DNA of 64,000 nt, from the NCBI RefSeq assembly GCF_940677205.1, contig NZ_OW712331.1:620001-684000 (forward strand), in the 5' to 3' direction. Below the pieces are notes generated by a model. It saw only the letters and a list, made by a program, of their open reading frames with translations. It had not been told where the DNA came from and ran no database searches. Shown piece by piece: positions 59,155 to 64,000 of the stretch (the stretch's first letter is position 1; every line of letters begins with the position of its first letter). The position numbers and the translations under genes are program-made. The DNA is from [Clostridium] colinum (lineage in GTDB: Bacteria; Bacillota; Clostridia; Lachnospirales; CAG-274).

Positions 59155-59189
59155 AGAGCTAAATTTTATAATTTATAAAGTTTAGCTCT
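59155..59189 (+). terminator. Terminator after the HD-domain gene (copy B)
   Basis: AGAGCTAAA / TTTAGCTCT stem followed by TTTT; same as 13581-13615. Confidence 0.7.
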
Positions 59190-59290
59190 TTTGTATTTAA
59201 TAAAAAATTTTATATATCGTATGTTTGTATAATTTTATTAATAGATTATATAAAATGAGATTAGATAATATAAATATTTATAAGAACATA

Positions 59291-59330
59291 AAAAAGAGTA
59301 CCACTTATTGAAATAAGCAATACTCTTTTT
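59291..59330 (-). terminator. Terminator of the SASP gene (copy B)
   Basis: AAAAAGAGTA / TACTCTTTTT stem with inner pairing; same as 13717-13756. Confidence 0.75.
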
Positions 59331-59341
59331 AACTTTAGCTA

Positions 59342-59548
59342 TTAGCTATTTTTTTGTCCTGCCATATGTCTTTCTTGAGCTTCAATCATTTTTTTAACCA
59401 TATAGCCACCAACAGAACCGTTTTGATATGAAGTTAAATCTCCATTATAGCCTTTTTTTAAAGGCACTCCTATTTCATTTGCAACCTCGTATTTAAATGC
59501 ATCAAGGGCTGCTCTTGCTTCTGGAATTGCTTTTTTATTACTTGCCAT
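59342..59548 (-). CDS. Alpha/beta-type small acid-soluble spore protein (copy B)
   Basis: Identical 68-aa translation to 13768-13974, with the EVANEIG region and C-terminal GGYMVKKMIEAQE of the family. It binds and protects spore DNA. Confidence 0.96.
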   Translation of the reverse strand: MASNKKAIPEARAALDAFKYEVANEIGVPLKKGYNGDLTSYQNGSVGGYMVKKMIEAQERHMAGQKNS

Positions 59549-59589
59549 AATAAATCACCTCATAATTTTGTCATTTTACTATACTGTCT

Positions 59590-59647
59590 ACAAAGCTATT
59601 AATTTATATAACTTTTTCTTTTTGCTATATTAATTATTAGCTTTGTA
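59590..59647 (-). other. Long imperfect hairpin in the SASP leader (copy B)
   Basis: TACAAAGCTA / TAGCTTTGTA ends with extended pairing; same as 14016-14073. Confidence 0.5.
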
Positions 59648-59711
59648 ATATTATTATGTTCAAATAATAAAAACTAATTCTAGGTAATAAATGTAAATTT
59701 ATTTAATAAAA

Positions 59712-61040
59712 TTATTTAGATTTTTTTAAATAAAAATAACCTATAAGCATAGTTACTAGGCAAAGAATAAGATAATAAATAAATAAAGGATTGTTAAAGC
59801 CACCTGTTAAAATTATTAATGAGCCTATAATAGCCATTATAGGAACAAAATAACCCATAAATTTATTTTTAATTTCACCTTTTATAGCTAACTTTATAAT
59901 AACACAATATAATATAGAATAATTTATATAGCTAATACAAACGATTATTTCAGATACATCTCCAGGCATATTATTAATTTGAGTTATATAGTGTATAGCA
60001 TACCAAATTAAGCTAATAATAAATGAAAAAATAGCAGAATTTAAAGGCATATTATGAAGTTTTTCATTTTGTTTTGATAAAGGTTTGCTAAAAGGTACCA
60101 TATTTCTAATAGCTAAAGAATAAGGCATTCTTATTAGCCCTAATGTAAGACCATTTATAGTACCTAAAACAGAAATAATTACAAAAATTACAATTATTTT
60201 AGAACCTGTTTCACCAAACAATATACTAGCCATTTTATTAACACTATCATTTCCTAATATAAGAACATTTTCAGTTCCTACAAAAACACTAATACCTACA
60301 AAATATAATATATATATTAATAATACTAATATAGGAGATATTATAAGTGCTATTGGTAAATTTCTTTTACTATTTCTTATTTCGTGAGATATAGATGTAG
60401 AAACTATCCAACCATCAAATGCAAATGCAATAGGTCCAAAAGCAGATAATATACCTAAACTTACACCGGCAGTTTTTATACTTTCAAAATCAGAGCTTAA
60501 GACATTTTGAGGTTCACCCTTTATCATACCTAATATAGCAAATAAAATTAAAGGGATTAATTTTATAATCATAGATATATTTTGAAAATAACCACCAATT
60601 TTAGCGGATAAAGTATTCATAAGGTAAATTAAAACCATAATTATAATACCAATAGTATAAGGATTTAAAAAACTATCTTTTATATTAAATAATTGACATA
60701 TATATATACCAGCAACCCAACATACAACAGCTATTAAAGATGGTAAATATAAAAATGTTTGAAACCAACCAAATGCAGATGCAGTTTCTTTATTTATAAA
60801 CTCTTCAGCATAAGATATAATACCGCCTGGATTATCTGTTCTAGTTGCTAATTGAGATATAGAAAGACTACCAAATATTATAGATATTGCAGCTATACAA
60901 AATATAAATATACCTAAAAGTACATTTCCATTAGTATAAGTTAAAACATCATCTGCTTTAAAAAATATTCCAGAGCCTATAACTATACCCATTATCATTG
61001 TTATTGCGGTAAAAAGTCCATATTTTTTGTTATCTTCCAT
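59712..61040 (-). CDS. APC-superfamily amino acid permease (copy B)
   Basis: Identical 442-aa translation to 14138-15466: about 12 membrane segments and the GSGIF motif in helix 1. The repeat continues 192 bp upstream of its start and then changes to unique sequence, so here the full native promoter region may be present. Confidence 0.88.
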   Translation of the reverse strand: MEDNKKYGLFTAITMIMGIVIGSGIFFKADDVLTYTNGNVLLGIFIFCIAAISIIFGSLSISQLATRTDNPGGIISYAEEFINKETASAFGWFQTFLYLPSLIAVVCWVAGIYICQLFNIKDSFLNPYTIGIIIMVLIYLMNTLSAKIGGYFQNISMIIKLIPLILFAILGMIKGEPQNVLSSDFESIKTAGVSLGILSAFGPIAFAFDGWIVSTSISHEIRNSKRNLPIALIISPILVLLIYILYFVGISVFVGTENVLILGNDSVNKMASILFGETGSKIIVIFVIISVLGTINGLTLGLIRMPYSLAIRNMVPFSKPLSKQNEKLHNMPLNSAIFSFIISLIWYAIHYITQINNMPGDVSEIIVCISYINYSILYCVIIKLAIKGEIKNKFMGYFVPIMAIIGSLIILTGGFNNPLFIYYLILCLVTMLIGYFYLKKSK

Positions 61041-61232
61041 ATTTTTTCTCCTCTCCGCTGAAAATTTAATATTTCATAATTATATATTGTGTATAAATTT
61101 AAGTCAAGCATTTTTTATTAAAACTTATTTTATTAATTTTGTTATATGTATACTATATTTTAGTATAATTATTATAAACTATTTATCTTTATTTATATTT
61201 ATTATTTTAAGTATGTTTTATATAATGTTAAA

Positions 61233-61818
61233 TTTTACAATAATTTTGATATTATTTGTATTATTTTGTATATAGTATAGTATTTAAAAAATATAAATTA
61301 AATAGTTATAAATATAAATTTATGTTATACATAAAGTATACACTCTTTCAAAAAATAACAAGATTATTTTTTTAGATACTGTACGAAAAAAGGTTGATTT
61401 CTTTATAAAGGCGCTAAATCCACTATAAATGTATGTTTTTATATAATCTAAGTCAAACCCCCATTTTGTGATTAGAATTTTTATACTTTGTATAAAAATG
61501 AAAAAAATTAGTTTAAAATAGTTTATTTTTAGTATGATTTTTATATTTTTTATAACTTGGATTTATTTTTTAAATATGTATATAATTATAAATTAATTTA
61601 AAATATAACATTATTGCCAATAATTAATTATTTACAAATAGTGTTTATTATAGTATCATAAATGTAGATAAAGAAAACAACAAAAATACTATATAAAATG
61701 TTGAATAACATATAAGATAATAAATACTACATATAAAGTAAAAAAATAATGAATAAAGCAATTAGGATATTAAATAAGACATACTAACACTAATTATATA
61801 TTGAAAGGAATAATTATT
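61233..61818. other. Gene-free unique region after repeat copy B
   Basis: About 590 bp of extremely AT-rich sequence with stop codons in all frames and no recognisable gene fragment. A short less AT-rich patch at about 61380-61480 (AAAGGCGCTAAATCC, CAAACCCCCATTTTG) stands out but matches nothing I know. Promoters for the CAP-protein gene are probably within the last 200 bp, but many TATAAT-like strings prevent a clear choice. Confidence 0.5.
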
Positions 61819-62502
61819 ATGAAAAAATTTATTACTACAACTTTTGCTTTAACATTATTTTCGACAGCAAGTGTATTTGGAGCTAGTTATAGCCCAAATA
61901 ACCAAACATTAAACTTTTTAACCATTAATGGAAAGCCGATAAGCTATAATCAAAATAATAGCCAAAGCAAACCAAACAATAATGTAAATGATAATCAAAA
62001 TAATTCAAACAACAATTTAAATTGTAAGCCAAATAAACCAAACAACAATACAAATAATAACACAAATAACAAACCTTTACCAGAAAAACCTAACCAATCA
62101 GTTGAAGATGACAATAATTTAAATAGCTCTGTATCTAATGTAGAACAAGAGGTAGTTAGACTTGTTAATATAGAAAGACAAAAAGCAGGTTTAGCACCAT
62201 TAAAAATGGATACACAGTTATCTAAGGTGGCAAGATTAAAATCTGAAGATATGAAGAAAAAAGGATATTTCTCGCATACTTCACCAACATATGGTTCACC
62301 TTTTGATATGTTAAAACAATTTAACATTACATATAAGACTGCTGGAGAAAATATTGCTAAAGGACAAAGAACTGCACAACAAGTGGTAGATGCTTGGATG
62401 AATTCGGAAGGACATAGAAGAAATATTCTTAGTAAATCATTTACACATATTGGTGTTGGTAATACATCAAATTATTGGACACAATTATTTATAGCTAAAT
62501 AA
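61819..62502 (+). CDS. Secreted CAP-domain (SCP/PR-1, YkwD-like) protein
   Basis: A 227-aa exported protein. The signal peptide covers residues 1-22 (cut after VFGA). An Asn- and Pro-rich linker of low complexity follows (about 45-100), then a CAP domain to the end with VNIERQKAGLAPLKMD, GYFSHTSPTYGSPFD, TAGENIAKG and NSEGHRRNIL; the two His and the Glu are the family's putative metal site. Bacterial YkwD-like proteins are common in spore-formers but have no settled activity. ATG 61819 follows AAAGGAA; a TTG 18 nt upstream precedes that site and is rejected. Confidence 0.9.
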   Translation: MKKFITTTFALTLFSTASVFGASYSPNNQTLNFLTINGKPISYNQNNSQSKPNNNVNDNQNNSNNNLNCKPNKPNNNTNNNTNNKPLPEKPNQSVEDDNNLNSSVSNVEQEVVRLVNIERQKAGLAPLKMDTQLSKVARLKSEDMKKKGYFSHTSPTYGSPFDMLKQFNITYKTAGENIAKGQRTAQQVVDAWMNSEGHRRNILSKSFTHIGVGNTSNYWTQLFIAK

Positions 62503-62577
62503 GCAATTTATACACTTAAAATTTAAAAGTGTACAACTTTTGTTATTTATCCTCCTTTAACATAGATAACAAAATAT

Positions 62578-62624
62578 AAAAAATAGACAATAGACTGTTA
62601 CATACAGTCTATTGTCTATTTTTA
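62578..62624. terminator. Bidirectional terminator between the CAP-protein and fructokinase genes
   Basis: Perfect 20-bp stem AAAAATAGACAATAGACTGT / ACAGTCTATTGTCTATTTTT with loop TACAT. Convergent genes lie on both sides. Confidence 0.88.
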
Positions 62625-62705
62625 GTTATTTTAAGAAAATAATAAGTATAATAATTATATATTATAAAAGTAAGTTATAAATATTTATAGTAATTTTTTT
62701 ATTTA

Positions 62706-63650
62706 TTAAATAGATAATACTTGTTCTTTAGTAGGTATAGAATCCATAGCTCCATAGTTTGTACAAGTTATAGCTCCAACTTTATTAGAAAATAAACATA
62801 TATCTTTTAATTGTTCAAATGTAGGGTATTTATCTTGATTAATAATATCTAATATTAAAGCTAACATACTGCCTACAAAAGCATCGCCAGCACCAGTAGA
62901 GTCTATTTGATTTATTTTTATACTAGGGATAGTATCTATATTATTATTAAAAGATAATAATGTACCATTTTTACCTAAAGTTATAGCTATAATTTTCCCA
63001 CCTAAAGAATGAATATAATTTATACAACTTTCTAAGTCATCTTTTTTAGCTATAAGTTTTATTTCTTCATCACTCATCTTTATAAAATCACTATTTTTTA
63101 TAAAAAATTTACAATCTTCTATAAATTTATCTAGCATATTATTTTTTATAAGATTTTCTCTATAATTAGGATCAAAGGATATAAATATATTTTTTTCTTT
63201 AGCATATTCAAAAAGCTTTATATAAGTTTCTTTTAAATTTCCGTCTAATAAGCCAGTTGCACTTCCAAAATGTAAAATATCTTTATTGTCTATGCAAGAA
63301 AAATCTATTTTTTTATAGCAATAATCTTTGTCACAGCCACGCATAAAAGAGAAATCTCTTTCTCCGTCTTTATCTAATGCAACAAATGCTAAAGTAGTAT
63401 TGCCTTCTTTATAACAAAGATTAGTTTTTATATTATATTTTTCTAATATACTATATAAGTATTCACCAAAAAAATCATTACCTATTTGTCCCATAAACTC
63501 TGCTTCTTTTCCCATTTTAGCAACAGCACAAGCTACATTTGCAGGTGCACCGCCAGCTTTTTTTTCAAAGGATTTAGCATTTTTAAGACCTACTCTGTCA
63601 GTAGAAACCATATCTATTAAAATTTCACCTATACAATAAACTTTATTCAT
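62706..63650 (-). CDS. PfkB-family sugar kinase, probable fructokinase
   Basis: A 314-aa ribokinase-fold enzyme phosphorylating a sugar with ATP. It starts VYCIGEILIDMVS, has GGAPANVACAVAKMG at the substrate site, and the catalytic anion hole DSTGAGDAFVGS with the base Asp. These features fit fructokinase (ScrK-like); other PfkB sugars remain possible. AGGAG precedes the ATG. The start overlaps the end of the LacI-type gene by 8 bases, so the regulator is upstream in the same operon. Confidence 0.9.
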   Translation of the reverse strand: MNKVYCIGEILIDMVSTDRVGLKNAKSFEKKAGGAPANVACAVAKMGKEAEFMGQIGNDFFGEYLYSILEKYNIKTNLCYKEGNTTLAFVALDKDGERDFSFMRGCDKDYCYKKIDFSCIDNKDILHFGSATGLLDGNLKETYIKLFEYAKEKNIFISFDPNYRENLIKNNMLDKFIEDCKFFIKNSDFIKMSDEEIKLIAKKDDLESCINYIHSLGGKIIAITLGKNGTLLSFNNNIDTIPSIKINQIDSTGAGDAFVGSMLALILDIINQDKYPTFEQLKDICLFSNKVGAITCTNYGAMDSIPTKEQVLSI

Positions 63651-64000
63651 AATTATCTCCTATGTTTTTTATAGATTCTCCTAAAATAAGTTTTAAATCT
63701 ATATCAACTTTTTCATCATTACTATTGTTACTTATTAAATTTAGAATATTTTTTGTTGCTATTTTACCTAATAGTTCGTAGTTAAACTCTATTGTTGTAA
63801 TAGAAGGCTTTATTACAGAGCTTACTTCATAACCACCAAAACCAGCAACAGATATTTCATCTGGTATTTTTATACCTTGTTCATTAAGATAAAGCATAAA
63901 GCCCAAGCAAATATTATCTGTTGCACATATAACACCTGTAGGGTTAAACTTTAAAACATCATTTCCTTTATTATAGGCTTTTTTAAAAGAAAAATCTGTT
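63643..64000 (-). CDS. LacI-family transcriptional regulator, partial (5' end beyond window)
   Basis: The C-terminal 118 residues of a LacI/GalR effector-binding domain, open to the window end. It reads PTGVICATDNICLGFMLYL, then GIKIPDEISVAGFGGYEVSS, the hinge-side block of the family, and PSITTIEFNYELLGKIA. The DNA-binding domain lies outside. Coupled to a fructokinase gene, it is probably a sucrose or fructoside repressor (ScrR-like), which is inference. Confidence 0.88.
   Translation of the reverse strand, partial: TDFSFKKAYNKGNDVLKFNPTGVICATDNICLGFMLYLNEQGIKIPDEISVAGFGGYEVSSVIKPSITTIEFNYELLGKIATKNILNLISNNSNDEKVDIDLKLILGESIKNIGDNYE

Larger units (their letters stand above)
45573..61232. 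repeat. 15.66 kb direct repeat, copy B
   Basis: Same sequence and orientation as 1-15658. The offset moves 45572, 45570, 45571 and 45574 as the four indel events are passed (addB, hemC, and two in hemB). Both ends join unique sequence here: manA upstream region at 45572 and the CAP-protein upstream region at 61233. Unlike copy A, no gene is cut at either edge, so this looks like the native location. Confidence 0.97.

Noticed and set aside
45573-61232. Repeat as an untrimmed overlap of a circular contig
   Set aside because: An overlap would run to the end of the sequence, but unique sequence with genes follows 61232 and copy A runs into different sequence at 15659.
62538-62574. Small hairpin TTTTGTTAT / ATAACAAAA with CCTCCTTT in the loop
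   Set aside because: The minus-strand AAAGGAGG has no start codon in range, and a stronger terminator lies next to it; probably no separate function.

Overview
The window comes from a very AT-rich, spore-forming, low-GC Firmicute, most likely a member of the Clostridia. The evidence is the alpha/beta-type small acid-soluble spore protein, the SleC-type spore cortex-lytic enzyme, PolC-type DNA polymerase III, TagO, DegV and CorC/HlyC-type genes, AGGAGG ribosome binding sites and frequent TTG starts. Almost everything is housekeeping. No phage, plasmid, insertion sequence, CRISPR array, rRNA or tRNA gene was seen.

The dominant feature is a direct repeat of about 15.66 kb (copy A 1-15658, copy B 45573-61232). 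Each copy holds rsgA, an FMN-binding-domain-like membrane protein, addB, the tetrapyrrole operon (hemA, precorrin-2 dehydrogenase, hemC, cobA-hemD fusion, hemB, hemL), a SleC-like gene, an HD-domain gene, an alpha/beta SASP gene and an APC permease. By reading and by tracking coordinate offsets I found no base substitutions, only four indel events, three of them in homopolymers. Copy A has a broken hemC and an altered hemB; copy B has a broken addB. At 15658/15659 copy A runs straight into the middle of uppS, whose 5' half is missing. After 61232 copy B runs into unrelated sequence. This is either a very recent rearrangement or, more likely, a chimeric join in a long-read assembly.

15659-24646 is an envelope/isoprenoid/replication run: uppS remnant, cdsA, dxr, rseP, ispG, polC. 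24881-32299 holds a secreted 5'-nucleotidase family protein, a YtrA-type GntR regulator with an ABC transporter under a textbook promoter/operator, a DUF1836-type regulator and a phosphoglucomutase. 32343-42845 is all minus strand: degV, an AsnC/Lrp regulator, an aminotransferase, topB, radA, then a SEC-C protein, a Sua5/YwlC gene (frameshifted), a YwlE-RpiB fusion, upp and tagO. 43237-45505 holds a CorC/HlyC protein and, convergent to it, manA.

After the second repeat copy come about 590 bp without a gene, a secreted CAP-domain protein, a PfkB-family fructokinase and a LacI-type regulator cut by the window end.

The hem genes make uroporphyrinogen III from glutamyl-tRNA and carry it toward sirohydrochlorin; no hemE is present, so siroheme/cobalamin rather than heme is the likely product. 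I found no convincing new biological system. The items most worth a second look are the repeat and its junctions, the YwlE-RpiB fusion with an internal ribosome binding site, the YtrA operator, and a possible structured RNA at 43028-43146.
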